In this document: positions 1-10,571 of the stretch, piece after piece | Numbering within the stretch: the first letter of the stretch is position 1 | How the letters are laid out: each line of letters starts with the position of its first letter | Assembly: GCF_027213945.1 (NCBI RefSeq) | Contig: NZ_JAPWGW010000001.1 | Location: 558,001 to 622,000 of the forward strand | DNA from: Henriciella marina | GTDB taxonomy: Bacteria > Pseudomonadota > Alphaproteobacteria > Caulobacterales > Hyphomonadaceae | Direction: 5' to 3' | Length of the DNA: 64,000 bases | Position numbers and translations under genes: made by a program | The notes under the pieces: model-generated | The model's input: the letters and a program-made list of their open reading frames with translations, nothing else | Told to the model about the DNA's origin: nothing | Database searches by the model: none

Positions 1-42
1 GCCGCACACATTTGCCGATCAGGCGTTCAGCCCGGCCAAACG

Positions 43-1347
43 CTACAGAATGAACTTCGACAGGTCGGTATTGCCCGCGAGATCCGATAGCTGGGCATCG
101 ACATAGTCAGCAGTGATCGTGACGGTCTCGCCCTTGCGGTCGTTCGCTGTGAAGCTGATCTCATCCAGAAGCCGCTCCAGCACCGTCTGAAGACGTCGCG
201 CGCCGATATTCTCAACCGTATCGTTCACACGCACGGCTACATCTGCCAGTGCGTCGATGGCCGCGTCTTCGAACTGCAATTCGACACCTTCGGCCTGCAT
301 CAGCGCCTGGTGCTGGCGAATGAGCGAGGCTTCAGGCTCGACCAGGATACGGCGCATATCCGCATTGCTCAGCGCCTTCAGCTCAACCCGGATCGGCAGG
401 CGGCCCTGCAGCTCCGGCAGCATGTCGGAGGGCTTTGAGACGTGGAATGCGCCCGAGGCGATAAAGAGGATGTGGTCGGTACGGACCGGGCCCCGCTTGG
501 TCGAGACGGTCGTGCCCTCGATCAGCGGAAGAAGGTCGCGCTGAACACCTTCGCGAGAGACATCTGCGCCGCTTCGATTACTCCCGCCGGCGACCTTGTC
601 GATCTCGTCAAGGAAAACGATGCCATCCGATTCCACGAGGCGGATCGCTTCGCGCGTGACGCTTTCCTCATCGATCAGCTTGTCGGCCTCTTCGTCGATC
701 AGGGGCTTGTAGGCATCGCGAACCGTGGTGCGTACGCGCTTGGTGCGCCCGCCCATGGCCTTGCCAAGCAGATCACCCAGATTGACCATCCCCATGGAGC
801 CGCCAGCACCCGGAATGTCCATCATGGGCATGCCCGTGCCTGTGTCCTGCAGCTCGATATCGATGTCCCGGTCATCGAGTTCACCGTCGCGCAGCTTGCG
901 GCGGAAGACCTCGCGCGTGGAAGACTGCGCATCTTCACCAACAAGGGCGTCGAGGAGACGCTTCTCTGCCGCTTCACGGGCCTGCTCCTCAACCTGTTTG
1001 CGGCGCTGGGCTTTGACCATGCCAACAGCCGATTCGACGAGGTCGCGGATGATCTGTTCGACATCGCGCCCGACATAGCCGACCTCGGTGAATTTCGTCG
1101 CCTCCACCTTTAGGAAGGGCGCATTGGCGAGCTTGGCGAGACGGCGGGAGACTTCAGTCTTGCCGACACCGGTTGGGCCTATCATCAGGATGTTCTTCGG
1201 CGTGATCTCGTCGCGCAGGTCGTCAGGCGCCTGCTTGCGGCGCCAACGATTGCGAAGGGCGAGTGCGACAGCGCGTTTTGCATCGCCCTGCCCGACAATA
1301 TGGCGGTCCAGTTCGGCGACGATTTCCTTGGGGGTCAAGAGATCCAT
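43..1347 (-). CDS. hslU: HslU, ATPase/unfoldase subunit of the HslVU (ClpYQ) protease
   Basis: AAA+ unfoldase that feeds substrates to the HslV peptidase in the cytoplasm. At 434 residues it has the usual family length. Visible are the Walker A motif GPTGVGKT (57-64), the GYVG pore loop (90-93), an inserted I-domain (about 110-230), Walker [10 protein letters not shown] (242-250) and the C-terminal tail DLSKFIL, the part known to dock into HslV. It is the second gene of an hslV-hslU operon: the hslV stop and the hslU ATG share one base (TGATG). Complete; identification is certain. Confidence 0.98.
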   Translation of the reverse strand: MDLLTPKEIVAELDRHIVGQGDAKRAVALALRNRWRRKQAPDDLRDEITPKNILMIGPTGVGKTEVSRRLAKLANAPFLKVEATKFTEVGYVGRDVEQIIRDLVESAVGMVKAQRRKQVEEQAREAAEKRLLDALVGEDAQSSTREVFRRKLRDGELDDRDIDIELQDTGTGMPMMDIPGAGGSMGMVNLGDLLGKAMGGRTKRVRTTVRDAYKPLIDEEADKLIDEESVTREAIRLVESDGIVFLDEIDKVAGGSNRSGADVSREGVQRDLLPLIEGTTVSTKRGPVRTDHILFIASGAFHVSKPSDMLPELQGRLPIRVELKALSNADMRRILVEPEASLIRQHQALMQAEGVELQFEDAAIDALADVAVRVNDTVENIGARRLQTVLERLLDEISFTANDRKGETVTITADYVDAQLSDLAGNTDLSKFIL

Positions 1348-1949
1348 CAGTCTTTCAGGTCCAGTTTCTCGATCGAGAAGTTCGAATTCGTGTAAACACA
1401 GATGTCGGCAGCAATTTCCATGGCCTGACGGCCCAGCTTCTCGGCGTCTGCTTCATAGGGGTAAAGCGCGCGGGCGGCCGACAGCGCATAATTGCCTCCG
1501 GAGCCGACAGCCACAACGTTATGTTCTGGCTCCAGCACATCGCCAGCGCCCGTGATGACCAGCGTCGCATCGCGGTCGGCGACGATCAGCAGGGCTTCCA
1601 GCTTCTGGAGGTATTTTTCTGTCCGCCAGTCCTTGGCGAGCTCTACTGCAGCGCGCTGCAGCTGGTTCGGAAATCGCTCCAGCTTCTGCTCGAGGCGCTC
1701 AAACAGGGTGAAGGCATCGGCAGTTGCGCCAGCAAACCCGGCGAGGATGTCACCGTTGCCGAGACGGCGTACCTTGCGGGCATTGCCCTTCATTACGGTT
1801 TGACCCATCGACACCTGGCCATCGCTCAGTATGACGACGTGGTCTTTCGTGCGCACAGCAAGGATAGTCGTCCCGTGCCATAGCGCTGAATTCTGTCTGT
1901 CTTGATCAGTCACGCTCGCAGATGTGGCGCGCAGGTCCTGCCTCTGCAA
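1347..1949 (-). CDS. hslV: HslV, peptidase subunit of HslVU
   Basis: N-terminal-nucleophile threonine peptidase that partners HslU. The mature N-terminus is expected at the TT of HGTTILAVR (about residues 27-28), followed by the conserved [20 protein letters not shown] segment. The start is uncertain: the 200-residue version begins at a TTG (1949), and an in-frame GTG at 1913 would give a shorter propeptide of about 14 residues, closer to relatives. Neither has a strong ribosome binding site. It lies directly upstream of hslU and overlaps it by one base. Function is certain, the start is not. Confidence 0.95.
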   Translation of the reverse strand: MQRQDLRATSASVTDQDRQNSALWHGTTILAVRTKDHVVILSDGQVSMGQTVMKGNARKVRRLGNGDILAGFAGATADAFTLFERLEQKLERFPNQLQRAAVELAKDWRTEKYLQKLEALLIVADRDATLVITGAGDVLEPEHNVVAVGSGGNYALSAARALYPYEADAEKLGRQAMEIAADICVYTNSNFSIEKLDLKD

Positions 1950-1965
1950 GAGGCATGGCGCTTTC

Positions 1966-3888
1966 TCAGGCTGCGGCTGGCTGTCTATTGCGGCGAACCA
2001 TCTCGATGAATTTCTCCAGACCGACCGCCGGACTGAACAGGAAGCCCTGATACTGGTCGCAGCCGCGACGCTTCAGGAATTGCAGCTGGTCGTCGGTTTC
2101 CACACCTTCAGCCACGGTTTCCATGCCCAGTGTTTCGGCCATGCCGAGGATCATCTCGACGATGGCCGGGGCCTGTTTGTCGGTGTGCAGGCTGGAGATG
2201 AAGGCGCGGTCAATCTTGAAGACGTCGAACGGCAGGCGGCCCAGCATGGCGAGGTTTGAGTGGCCGGTACCGAAGTCATCGATCGCGAGACGCACGCCCA
2301 TGGATTTGAGCGGTCCGATTACGTCTCGCAGGCGTTCCGGATCCGTCACCGCGACGCTTTCCGTAATCTCCAACTGCAGAAGCCGCGGGAGAAGGCCAGC
2401 CGTCGTCATCGCATCAATAAGCATGGTGCCGAGATCATCATTCTCGAACTGGCGCGGTGACACATTCACGGCGATGGAAATGTCAGTATAGCCCATCTCG
2501 GCCCATCTGGCTGCGCCCATACAGGCTTTGCGGGCGATCTGCTCGCCGATATCCCCGATCAGGCCGCAGCTTTCGGCCACAGGGATGAAGACACCCGGCG
2601 AAACAATGCGGCCGCTATCAAGTTGCCAGCGGGCCAGCGCTTCGGCACCGACAATCCGCCCCGTGGCAAGATCGACCTTGGGCTGGTAAACTGGTGTGAA
2701 CGCACTTTGCTCAACAGCTGAACGCACTTCCGATTCGAGACGTTTGCGCGCGGCAGTCTGGCGGTCCAGCTTGGGCGAGTAGAACTGCATCTCCGCGCCT
2801 TCAGTGCGTTTGGCCTGAACCAGAGCGGTGTAAGCGCGCTTACGGATATCCTGCGGGTTCTGACCGTCTTCCGGAATCATGGCGATGCCAGCGAACGCTG
2901 TGAACGTCACCTTCTTGCCGCCGATTGTGTATGGCTCTTTCAGCCGGACCAGGAGCGATTTTGCGATGCGGTTGATCTCATTGCGTGGACCAACCCGGTC
3001 GAGAAGGATTCCGAAATCGTCGGAGGCGAGGGCGAAGCCAGGCCAACGTCCATCCGGCAGGCTGTAAGCCGCCTGCTGCTCGCTGAGAAAACTCATGATC
3101 CGGCGGGAGATCGCGGACTGGACCTCGAGGACGAAGGCGGTGTCCTGATGGTCGCCCTCAAGCTGCATCGGTTCGGTGTCGATCTGGATAAAGGCCGACG
3201 GAAACTCGAACGAAGACCGGGAGATGAATTGTGTCAGCTGGCGCGTCAGCTCAGCGCCGTTTCCGAGGCCCGTACGCTCATCGATATAGGCCGCGCTCAC
3301 CAGACGTTCATTCTCGCGCTGAAGCTGCTGGATCCGCCTGACCAGCGTCGTGCGTAAGCGGCGGAATTCTGCAAACAGGACAGGTTTTTCGGACTCAGGA
3401 AGACCCTGCTTCAGCGATGTGCGTGATACGAGACTTGTGATCTCATTCGATTGCTGGGCAACGAGGTGCGCAAAGAAATTGGCGAAGAAGTAGGCGACTA
3501 TCGTCACCAGGAGGATCACGCCGACCACGACAGGTAGCGAAAGGACCATCATTCCGGGCAGCGCACGAAGCATGACAAGTTCACCGCGCACATCGCCCGC
3601 TGATGCGATTGGATAGCGGCGGCCGTCTTGTAGCACCTCTGGCGTGGCTTCCCCTGCAATCAGATTTCCATCGAGATCAAACGCCGCGGCGCGCCCCGGC
3701 GAAAGTCGGTCCAGCACCGCATCGGCATTGGCTTGATTGCCGAAGGCAAGTTCTACATAGATGCCGTCTGCAACTCGTGTGGCGATCCGGTCGGATCTGT
3801 CTGAAGCCGCGTGTTCTGCAGACACAAGAAACAGAATAGAGACAGCGCTCGCTGCAATAAGTGCAAGCAAGGCAGCCGCAATCGGCAC
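1966..3888 (-). CDS. Membrane-anchored cyclic-di-GMP phosphodiesterase (degenerate GGDEF plus EAL)
   Basis: 640 residues from a GTG start. Hydrophobic segments at about 4-23 and 113-139 flank a short, probably periplasmic, sensor loop. A GGDEF-like domain (about 200-365) has the degenerate active-site sequence ASDDF, so cyclase activity is unlikely. The C-terminal EAL domain is intact: EAL within [37 protein letters not shown] and ETVAEGVET. The expected activity is c-di-GMP hydrolysis, perhaps tuned by the degenerate domain. No in-frame ATG exists upstream, though the open frame continues about 20 codons beyond the GTG, so a non-ATG start further out is possible. It is co-oriented with hslVU, 16 bp upstream of hslV. 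Confidence 0.85.
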   Translation of the reverse strand: MPIAAALLALIAASAVSILFLVSAEHAASDRSDRIATRVADGIYVELAFGNQANADAVLDRLSPGRAAAFDLDGNLIAGEATPEVLQDGRRYPIASAGDVRGELVMLRALPGMMVLSLPVVVGVILLVTIVAYFFANFFAHLVAQQSNEITSLVSRTSLKQGLPESEKPVLFAEFRRLRTTLVRRIQQLQRENERLVSAAYIDERTGLGNGAELTRQLTQFISRSSFEFPSAFIQIDTEPMQLEGDHQDTAFVLEVQSAISRRIMSFLSEQQAAYSLPDGRWPGFALASDDFGILLDRVGPRNEINRIAKSLLVRLKEPYTIGGKKVTFTAFAGIAMIPEDGQNPQDIRKRAYTALVQAKRTEGAEMQFYSPKLDRQTAARKRLESEVRSAVEQSAFTPVYQPKVDLATGRIVGAEALARWQLDSGRIVSPGVFIPVAESCGLIGDIGEQIARKACMGAARWAEMGYTDISIAVNVSPRQFENDDLGTMLIDAMTTAGLLPRLLQLEITESVAVTDPERLRDVIGPLKSMGVRLAIDDFGTGHSNLAMLGRLPFDVFKIDRAFISSLHTDKQAPAIVEMILGMAETLGMETVAEGVETDDQLQFLKRRGCDQYQGFLFSPAVGLEKFIEMVRRNRQPAAA

Positions 3889-4069
3889 CGCGTTCGCGAA
3901 ACTTGTTCGCGACAGAAACCGTTCAAATGCAGACGTCCTATACAGATGCCACCCCCGTGTTCACGCGGTTACTTTCCTGCGCTAGACGGACAATCGGTGA
4001 TAAACTTTAGAAATCCGTGAACAAATCTGCAGTAGCACTTGACCCGAACACGAACTATCTCAGGCAGCG

Positions 4070-4666
4070 ATGACAAAGACGCGTAAATCCACGATTATCC
4101 GCACAACACGCGAGACCGACATTACGGTCACGGTGAATCTTGACGGGACGGGCAAGGCCAAGGTCGAGACCGGCGTCGGCTTTTTTGACCACATGCTCGA
4201 TTCATTCGCCCGGCACAGCTTCATTGACCTTGAAGTGAAAGCCGAAGGCGACCTGCATATCGATGCGCACCACACGGTCGAGGATACGGGCATTGTGATC
4301 GGTCAGGCCATCAAGGATGCGCTGGGCGATTTTGCGGGCATCAACCGTTTTGGCCACGCCTATATTCCGATGGACGAGACGCTGAGCCGCGCTTCGGTGG
4401 ACCTTTGCAAGCGGCCTTACCTTGTCTGGAAAGTCGATTTCCGGCGCGACAAGATCGGCGACATGGATACCGAACTCTTCAAGGAGTTTTTCCACGCCCT
4501 CGCTGGCAATGGCGGCATGTGCCTGCACATCGAAAACCTCTATGGTGAGAACAATCACCACATCGCCGAGAGCTGCTTCAAGGCGGCGGCCCGTGCGCTG
4601 CGCATGGCGGTGACGCCTGACGAGCGCCTCGGCGGCAAACCCGCATCGACAAAGGGCAGCCTCTAG
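4070..4666 (+). CDS. hisB: Imidazoleglycerol-phosphate dehydratase
   Basis: Dehydrates imidazole glycerol phosphate to imidazole acetol phosphate in histidine synthesis. 198 residues, the length of the monofunctional form, with no N-terminal phosphatase domain. Family signatures include [15 protein letters not shown], the metal ligands in [13 protein letters not shown] and the C-terminal [19 protein letters not shown]. The rest of the his cluster (hisH, hisA, hisF, hisE) lies 1.6 kb downstream on the same strand, separated by a reverse-strand amidohydrolase. The stop codon lies inside a terminator-like hairpin. Confidence 0.97.
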   Translation: MTKTRKSTIIRTTRETDITVTVNLDGTGKAKVETGVGFFDHMLDSFARHSFIDLEVKAEGDLHIDAHHTVEDTGIVIGQAIKDALGDFAGINRFGHAYIPMDETLSRASVDLCKRPYLVWKVDFRRDKIGDMDTELFKEFFHALAGNGGMCLHIENLYGENNHHIAESCFKAAARALRMAVTPDERLGGKPASTKGSL

Positions 4667-4677
4667 GACTGCCCTTT
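4651..4677 (+). terminator. Hairpin at the hisB stop codon
   Basis: Perfect 9-bp inverted repeat AAAGGGCAG ... CTGCCCTTT around a 9-nt loop that contains the hisB TAG. It lies between two convergent genes and its A/T-rich stem ends could act in both directions. There is no long T-tract, so termination is inferred. Confidence 0.55.
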
Positions 4678-4689
4678 GCGGTATTTCAT

Positions 4690-6126
4690 CTATTTGCGGT
4701 AGTCGAGCGGCGGTTCGCGGTCGCCGAGCAGTGACTTGTACTCGTAATCCTCGCCGCGCTTCTCTTCGAACTCTTCCCAGGCCGCTTCGACGAGGTCCGG
4801 GTTCTGATAGAGCTCGATAGCCGCCGCTGTCAGCGTCTTCGCCGCAAGCTCTGTGCCTTTTTCGCCGATGGACATGCCGCTCGCAGCGACCGCCTGCCAG
4901 CTGTGTGCGGACGTACCGGGCACCCAGGTTGCCGTGCGAAGGCCGACCGTTGGCGCTGCGAAAGAGACATCGCCTACGTCTGTTGAACCATAGCCGAGCG
5001 AAACGTCGTAGGGCTGCACCTCTTCCTGAGAGCCAAGCTCATTGCGAGGATCGTCAAAAGTGGAGACGATATTTTCGGCAAACTGCTGTTCTTCAGCGGT
5101 GTAGGTGATGCCGCCAAACTCGCGCAGCTTGCCGTCCATCATCTTGGCGAGCGTCTCATTGACGAGGAGCGGGTTGTTGCCGTGGATGACTTCCCAGTCG
5201 ACTTCCGTGCCAGTGCCCATGGCAGCGCCGCGCGCTGCGTTTTCGAGGCGCGCCCAGATCTGCTCAACGCCTGAAGGGTCTGGATGGCGGACATAATAGA
5301 AGACCTCAGCGAAGTCGGGCACCACGTTCGGCGCTTCGCCGCCGGAAGTAATGACGTAATGCATGCGCGCATCCTGCGGGAGGTGCTCATGCATCATATT
5401 CGCCATCATGTTCATCGCCTCCACGCCGTCGAGCGCCGAGCGGCCCCGTTCAGGGGCGCCCGCAGCGTGGGCGGATTGTCCGGAAAAACGGAACTTGGCA
5501 GAGCGATTGGCGAGCGAAGTGGATGCAGCGGCAGAGTTGCGATCTGACGGATGCCAGTGAAGCGCGATGTCAACATCATCGAAGAGACCGGCGCGGACCA
5601 TGTAGACCTTGCCGCTGCCGCCCTCTTCTGCTGGCGTACCATAAAGACGGATCGTCCCGGTCACATCTTTGTCTTCCAGCCAGTGACGAATGGCGACCGC
5701 GGCTGAGACGGACCCTGCGCCAAAGAGATTATGGCCGCAGGCCTGGCCTGCATGCTTGTTCTCCACGGGCTCACGCACAGCGCTGGCGCTTTGATTGATG
5801 CCCGGTAGCGCGTCCATTTCAGCAAGGATTGCGATCACCGGCTCACCGGAGCCGTATTCAGCGATGAAAGCCGTCGGAATGTCCGCGACGCCTGCCTCGA
5901 TCGTGAAGCCTTCGGCCGCAAGCTGATCCTGGAGGAGCTGCGAAGAGCGGTTTTCCTGATAGCCAACCTCGGCCCAGTCCCAGAGGCTCATCGCGATGTC
6001 CGAGATCATCTCCGAACGCTGCTCAACGAGCGAGCTAGCAGTGTCGGTCGATGGGTCGGCAGCGGCAGGCAGGGCCAGCGCGGTCGATGCAATACCAGCG
6101 GCCAGAAGGGAAGAGATCAGGCGCAT
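4690..6126 (-). CDS. Secreted M20-family metallo-amidohydrolase (AbgB-like)
   Basis: 478 residues from the chosen ATG at 6126. This start is preferred because a GGAGA ribosome binding site precedes it and it opens a clean signal peptide (MRLISSLLAAGIASTALA, then cleavage near LPAAADP). A longer reading from 6168 spoils the signal sequence. M20 features are the metal-site HAGQACGHN segment, GTPAEEGGSG and ALHWHPSD. The overall layout resembles AbgB, the aminobenzoyl-glutamate hydrolase family, though the true substrate cannot be read from sequence. Expected to act in the periplasm. It sits on the opposite strand between hisB and hisH, interrupting an otherwise co-directional his cluster. Confidence 0.85.
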   Translation of the reverse strand: MRLISSLLAAGIASTALALPAAADPSTDTASSLVEQRSEMISDIAMSLWDWAEVGYQENRSSQLLQDQLAAEGFTIEAGVADIPTAFIAEYGSGEPVIAILAEMDALPGINQSASAVREPVENKHAGQACGHNLFGAGSVSAAVAIRHWLEDKDVTGTIRLYGTPAEEGGSGKVYMVRAGLFDDVDIALHWHPSDRNSAAASTSLANRSAKFRFSGQSAHAAGAPERGRSALDGVEAMNMMANMMHEHLPQDARMHYVITSGGEAPNVVPDFAEVFYYVRHPDPSGVEQIWARLENAARGAAMGTGTEVDWEVIHGNNPLLVNETLAKMMDGKLREFGGITYTAEEQQFAENIVSTFDDPRNELGSQEEVQPYDVSLGYGSTDVGDVSFAAPTVGLRTATWVPGTSAHSWQAVAASGMSIGEKGTELAAKTLTAAAIELYQNPDLVEAAWEEFEEKRGEDYEYKSLLGDREPPLDYRK

Positions 6127-6233
6127 GAAATGGTCTCCAATGTGATTTGATGCGCGACCTTGCTTCACCCATTCACATCAATCAAGCCAAGGCCACTTTT
6201 ACTTCGGCGCTCGCATCGCTATGAGCGCAGGCG

Positions 6234-6878
6234 ATGACCGAACTCGTTCTCATAGATTATGGCTCCGGCAATCTTCATTCGGCCGAACGCGCCCTGAATG
6301 AAGCCGGAAAGGCCTGCCCGGGCAGCGCATCTGTGCGCGTGACCGATGACCCGGACGCTGTGCGCAAGGCGGACCGGATCGTGTTGCCCGGGGTTGGCCA
6401 TTTCGCAGATTGCGCACGGGGGCTGTTTGCCCGCGAGGGTCTGGTTGAGGCCCTGAACGAAGCTGTCATGCAGCGCGGCGTCCCTTTCCTGGGCATATGT
6501 GTCGGCCTCCAATTATTGGCGACGCGCGGGCTGGAAGACGGCGTCACTGCGGGTTTGGACTGGATTGCTGGCGATGTAGACCGGATTGAGCCAGGGCCTG
6601 GCCTCAAGATCCCGCATATGGGCTGGAATGGTCTGGAGATACTGCGCCCTCACCCGATCCTGAGTGACCTTGGCGACGATCCGCATGTCTATTTCACCCA
6701 CTCCTACAGCTTCCGGGCAAAGGATGCGGCGGATGTGCTGGCGCAGACGGATTATGGCACCCCGCTGACGGCCGTGATCGGCCGCGCCAATATGGTCGCT
6801 ACCCAGTTTCACCCGGAAAAAAGCCAGCGTGTCGGCCTGAAACTTCTCGCAAATTTCCTGCAATGGAGCCCGCAATGA
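6234..6878 (+). CDS. hisH: Imidazole glycerol phosphate synthase, glutamine amidotransferase subunit
   Basis: Supplies ammonia from glutamine to HisF. Class-I glutaminase of 214 residues with nucleophile Cys89 in GICVGLQLL and the partner pair His193/Glu195 in TQFHPEKS. It heads the block hisH-hisA-hisF-hisE. Its TGA overlaps the hisA ATG (ATGA), which implies translational coupling. Confidence 0.97.
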   Translation: MTELVLIDYGSGNLHSAERALNEAGKACPGSASVRVTDDPDAVRKADRIVLPGVGHFADCARGLFAREGLVEALNEAVMQRGVPFLGICVGLQLLATRGLEDGVTAGLDWIAGDVDRIEPGPGLKIPHMGWNGLEILRPHPILSDLGDDPHVYFTHSYSFRAKDAADVLAQTDYGTPLTAVIGRANMVATQFHPEKSQRVGLKLLANFLQWSPQ

Positions 6879-7618
6879 CAAAGACTTTCGAGCTCTGGCC
6901 TGCCATCGACCTCAAAGATGGTAATTGCGTGCGCCTTCTGCGCGGTGAGATGGATCAGGCGACGACGTTTAATCCTGACCCGGCTGATCAGGCCGCACGG
7001 TTCAAGGCGATGGGCTTTGACCGGCTGCATGTCGTTGACCTCAACGGCGCATTTGCGGGCGATAGCGCCAATGGCGACGCGGTTCGCGCGATTCTGTCGG
7101 CTGTGGATGTGCCGGTCCAGCTTGGCGGCGGTATTCGCACACTTGCGCAGATCGAAGCCTGGCTCGATGCGGGCCTCAGCCGCGTGATCCTCGGCACGGC
7201 AGCGCTGCGGGATCCGGAACTGGTCAAGAAGGCAGCGATAACTTTCGAGAACCAGATCGTCGTCGGCATTGATGCGCGCGATGGCCGTGTCGCTGTCGAA
7301 GGCTGGGCCGAAACTTCCGACATGGAAGCGGTTGAGCTGGCTCAGCAGTTTGAAGGCTGCGGCGTGGCCGCGCTGGTGGTGACGGATATTTCGCGCGACG
7401 GCATGAAGAGCGGCATCAATGTCGATTTCACCGCGAAGATGGCGAATGCGGTGTCCATCCCGGTCATCGCGTCTGGCGGTCTTGCCAGCGTGAAGGACAT
7501 TACTGACCTCAAATCGGCTGAAGGCGAACGTGCTGTCGCAGGCACCATCCTTGGCCGCGCGCTCTATGATGGCGACATCGATCCGGCTGAAGCTATTCAG
7601 GCCGCGGGTAAGAACTAG
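6875..7618 (+). CDS. hisA: Phosphoribosylformimino-AICAR ribotide isomerase
   Basis: TIM-barrel isomerase of the histidine pathway, 247 residues. Catalytic aspartates fall in PAIDLKDG (Asp12) and VTDISRDG (about 171/175), and the phosphate-binding LGGGIR is present. The ATG at 6875 is chosen because GGAG lies 6 nt upstream and it overlaps the hisH stop. A start at 6863 would swallow that ribosome binding site. hisF follows without any gap. Confidence 0.97.
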   Translation: MTKTFELWPAIDLKDGNCVRLLRGEMDQATTFNPDPADQAARFKAMGFDRLHVVDLNGAFAGDSANGDAVRAILSAVDVPVQLGGGIRTLAQIEAWLDAGLSRVILGTAALRDPELVKKAAITFENQIVVGIDARDGRVAVEGWAETSDMEAVELAQQFEGCGVAALVVTDISRDGMKSGINVDFTAKMANAVSIPVIASGGLASVKDITDLKSAEGERAVAGTILGRALYDGDIDPAEAIQAAGKN

Positions 7619-8377
7619 ATGTTGAAGTCCCGCATCATCCCCTGCCTAGATGTGAAGGACGGGCGCACTGTAAAGGGCGTCAATTTTGTCGATCTGCGCG
7701 ATGCGGGTGACCCTGTCGCGCTGGCCAAGGCCTATGATGAGGCGGGTGCAGATGAGCTTTGCTTCCTTGATATCTCCGCGAGCCATGAAGGGCGCGGCAC
7801 AACGCTGGATGTTGTCCGGCGCACGGCAGAACAATGCTTTATGCCGTTGACCGTGGGCGGCGGCGTGCGCAGCGGCGACGATCTTGTTCAGCTGCTACGG
7901 TCGGGCGCTGACAAGGTCGCGATCAATTCGGCCGCTGTAGCCAACCCGGCAGTGATTTCAGAATGTGCCGCACGGGCAGGCAGCCAGGCCGTTGTGGTCG
8001 CAATTGATGCCCGACAGACCGGCGATCACTGGGAGATCTTCACTCATGGCGGGCGCAAACCGACGGGGATCGACGCGGTCGCGTTTGCGCGCGAGGCCGA
8101 AAAGCGCGGCGCGGGCGAAATCCTGCTCACCTCCATGGACCGCGACGGGACCAAGTCCGGCTATGATATTGCGCTGTTGAAAGCGGTCACCTCAGCGGTA
8201 AATCTTCCGGTGATTGCTTCGGGCGGCGCCGGGTCTGCAGCTGACCTGCCCCCTGCAATACTCGAAGGCGGGGCAACTGCCGTGCTCGCCGCCTCGATCT
8301 TCCACTTTGGCGAAGTCAGCCTCGATGAGGCGCGCAAAGCCCTATCAGACGCCGGTGCGCCGGTGCGTCCCCTCTAA
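7619..8377 (+). CDS. hisF: Imidazole glycerol phosphate synthase, cyclase subunit
   Basis: Cyclase partner of HisH that forms IGP and AICAR. 252 residues with the expected [10 protein letters not shown] start (Asp11), [10 protein letters not shown] and [13 protein letters not shown] motifs. The ATG directly abuts the hisA stop, and the TAA shares one base with the hisE ATG (TAATG). Confidence 0.98.
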   Translation: MLKSRIIPCLDVKDGRTVKGVNFVDLRDAGDPVALAKAYDEAGADELCFLDISASHEGRGTTLDVVRRTAEQCFMPLTVGGGVRSGDDLVQLLRSGADKVAINSAAVANPAVISECAARAGSQAVVVAIDARQTGDHWEIFTHGGRKPTGIDAVAFAREAEKRGAGEILLTSMDRDGTKSGYDIALLKAVTSAVNLPVIASGGAGSAADLPPAILEGGATAVLAASIFHFGEVSLDEARKALSDAGAPVRPL

Positions 8378-8754
8378 TGACGACTGGACAAAACAACATG
8401 TCGAAGACCGAACTCGGCTCTGCCAAACGCCTGAACGAGCTCGTCGCCCTGCTTTCCAAGACGGTGGATAGCCGGGTCGGGGGCGATATCGAGAAGAGCT
8501 ACACGGCGCGGCTCATCAAGTCGGGCCCTATCCGCTGCGGCAAAAAGATTGCCGAGGAGGGCGCAGAAGTGGCACTGGCTATCGCCGCGCAGGGCCGCAA
8601 GGAAGTCGCTGCGGAGACTGCTGACCTGCTATTCCACCTGCTGGTAGGCTTGCGGGCGAAAGGCGTGTCACTCGACATGGTCGCCGACGCGCTGGCAGAG
8701 CGCAGAGGCGTTTCCGGCCTTGCCGAAAAAGCCGCACGAACCAGAAAAGACTAG
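8377..8754 (+). CDS. hisE: Phosphoribosyl-ATP pyrophosphatase
   Basis: Hydrolyses phosphoribosyl-ATP to phosphoribosyl-AMP. 125 residues with the MazG-like helical core: KKIAEEGAEVALA and ETADLLFHLLVGL are the metal-binding Glu/Asp motifs. A second ATG at 8398 (MSKTEL) is an alternative start. Last gene of the his block. Its TAG and the stop of the convergent Smr gene share one CTAG. Confidence 0.95.
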   Translation: MTTGQNNMSKTELGSAKRLNELVALLSKTVDSRVGGDIEKSYTARLIKSGPIRCGKKIAEEGAEVALAIAAQGRKEVAAETADLLFHLLVGLRAKGVSLDMVADALAERRGVSGLAEKAARTRKD

Positions 8755-9260
8755 CGTTTTCTGAGGAATACGTAGAACGCGCCCTCTCCGCCGTGGCGCG
8801 GATGTGCTCCAGCATATCCGGTGATGAGTGCGCGCGCTTCTGGCATTTCGACCCAGCGCAGGAAGTTGTGGCGAAGAACGCCGCCGCCTGCCTTGCCCTT
8901 GCCTGTAATTACAATGACAGCGCGGCTGCCGCGTGCCTGTTCGCGGGCGAGGAAGGCCGGGAGGGCGCTCCAGGCCGAAGCCTGTGTGTGACCGTGGAGG
9001 TCGAAACGGGCAGAGATGGAAATCTTGCCGCGGCGGACCTGTTTGTCGGTGCTCCGGTCGCGAGGTGCAGCCGGGGTGGCTGGACGGTGCAGTGACGGTG
9101 TACTGGCGGTGTTTTCAGAGGGTGTTTTGTCGAGGACCGGCCTTGTGATCGCCGGGGCGCGCGGTCGGGGGACGGCTTTGCTGCCACCCAGCGGGCGCAC
9201 AGACCGGCGGACCTGTCCCCAGGCTTTCTTTTCATCAGGTCGGAGGGGCCGGTCGCTCAT
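8751..9260 (-). CDS. Smr-domain protein
   Basis: 169 residues. The first ~80 are basic, Pro-rich and probably disordered. Residues about 85-169 form a Smr (small MutS-related) domain with DLHGH (88-91), VITGKGKAGG (118-126) and HGGEGAFYVFLRK at the end. Free-standing Smr proteins bind or cleave nucleic acid, and several relatives act in ribosome rescue; the role here is inferred only. It is co-oriented with mltA, 9 bp downstream. Confidence 0.9.
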   Translation of the reverse strand: MSDRPLRPDEKKAWGQVRRSVRPLGGSKAVPRPRAPAITRPVLDKTPSENTASTPSLHRPATPAAPRDRSTDKQVRRGKISISARFDLHGHTQASAWSALPAFLAREQARGSRAVIVITGKGKAGGGVLRHNFLRWVEMPEARALITGYAGAHPRHGGEGAFYVFLRKR

Positions 9261-9269
9261 TGGCCCGAT

Positions 9270-10571
9270 TTAGGGGGCCGGAGGGTTCCGGCCAAGGTCA
9301 GCATAGGCATCGACGCCCGGAATACGGTCGGCGACCGCGCGTGGCAGGAGTACCCAGAGACGTCCCGGCGCATTCATCGTGCCTGCCCGCTCACCAGCTT
9401 CCTTGCCGGTGCCGAAATAGATGTCACCGCGAACCGGGCCGTTCACGGCGCCGCCAGTATCCTGCGCAACGAGCATGCCGGACCAGTCGCCGCCAAGCCC
9501 CGGCGCGGTGGTCTGGATGAACATTGGTACGCCCATCGGGTTATGCTCCCGGTCGATCGCGACAGAGCCGAGCGGGGTCAGCGGCACGCCCATCGCGCCC
9601 TTGGGCCCTGTCTCACCCTCTTCGGGTTCTTCCAGCGTGAAGAAGATGTAGCGCGGATTAGCGTTCATTGCCTGGCGCACCTGTTCGGGCGTTGCTCGGT
9701 CCATCCAGGCGCGGATGCCCTGCATCGAGGCTTCGCCGCGCGAAATCCAGCCGCGATTGAGCAGCCAGTTGGCAGTCGACCCGAATCTTTGGCCGTTATG
9801 CGCGGCGTAAACCGCCTTCATCGTCGTGCCGTCCGGAAAGACAAGCTTTCCCGAACCCTGAATCTGGAGGAAGAAGACATCTGCCGGGTGGGCATAGGCC
9901 AGTGCTTCGACGCCTGCTTCGGTAATTGCCTTGCGGTCGGGGTATGGCCGGCGCGACCCATCTGGCAGGCGCTGGAAAATGCCGACGCCGCTTTCGCGCT
10001 CAAGGTCCTGCGGATAGGCGGGGACGGGTTCGGTGAAAGGCGGCTCTGGCGTGGTGCGCGCTTCGTAGACCGGTTCGAAATAACCGGTGAAGCGGGATTT
10101 GCCATCGGGGGCGTTGATCTCTACCGGCCGGAAAAGCGTCTGCATGACTGTGCGAGCGGAAACTTCATCCTCAACCACTTCGAGGGCGGCGCAGGCTGGC
10201 AGCCAGTCCATCGTGCTGCCTGCCCAAGGGGCGACAGAGGAAATGGGTGCATCGGCTGCCCCTTCGCGGAACACCCTGCAGCTTTTGCGAAGCGCCATTA
10301 CGCCCGGATAGAGCGTCGCTTCTTCCCAGCCCGGAAGGCTGGCGAATGCTGCTGGTGCGGGCGGTGCCTTGCGCACGGCATTCGGACTGATTTCCTTTTC
10401 AGGCGGTCGTTCATCCGGCTGGCGCGAACGCGGTGTCGGCGCGGGGTGTCCCATGGAGACATCGCGATGCGCGGTCCCGTAGGACCGGCGTTTGCCGTCT
10501 TCAGAGTTTGGAGAGCTCGCACAGGATGCGATCAGGCAGGCTGCCAGAATAAGGCCGATAAGTCTCATCAT
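9270..10571 (-). CDS. mltA: MltA, membrane-bound lytic murein transglycosylase A
   Basis: Peptidoglycan lytic transglycosylase of 433 residues. A lipoprotein signal peptide is visible (LIASC, Cys17 as likely lipidation site), followed by a Pro/Arg-rich linker. The MltA catalytic domain is followed by the 3D domain with the Asp motif QDTGGAVNGPVRGD (from about 370). It should act in the periplasm on the inner leaflet of the outer membrane. Smr follows 9 bp downstream and a Tim44-like gene lies 75 bp upstream, all on the reverse strand. Confidence 0.95.
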   Translation of the reverse strand: MMRLIGLILAACLIASCASSPNSEDGKRRSYGTAHRDVSMGHPAPTPRSRQPDERPPEKEISPNAVRKAPPAPAAFASLPGWEEATLYPGVMALRKSCRVFREGAADAPISSVAPWAGSTMDWLPACAALEVVEDEVSARTVMQTLFRPVEINAPDGKSRFTGYFEPVYEARTTPEPPFTEPVPAYPQDLERESGVGIFQRLPDGSRRPYPDRKAITEAGVEALAYAHPADVFFLQIQGSGKLVFPDGTTMKAVYAAHNGQRFGSTANWLLNRGWISRGEASMQGIRAWMDRATPEQVRQAMNANPRYIFFTLEEPEEGETGPKGAMGVPLTPLGSVAIDREHNPMGVPMFIQTTAPGLGGDWSGMLVAQDTGGAVNGPVRGDIYFGTGKEAGERAGTMNAPGRLWVLLPRAVADRIPGVDAYADLGRNPPAP

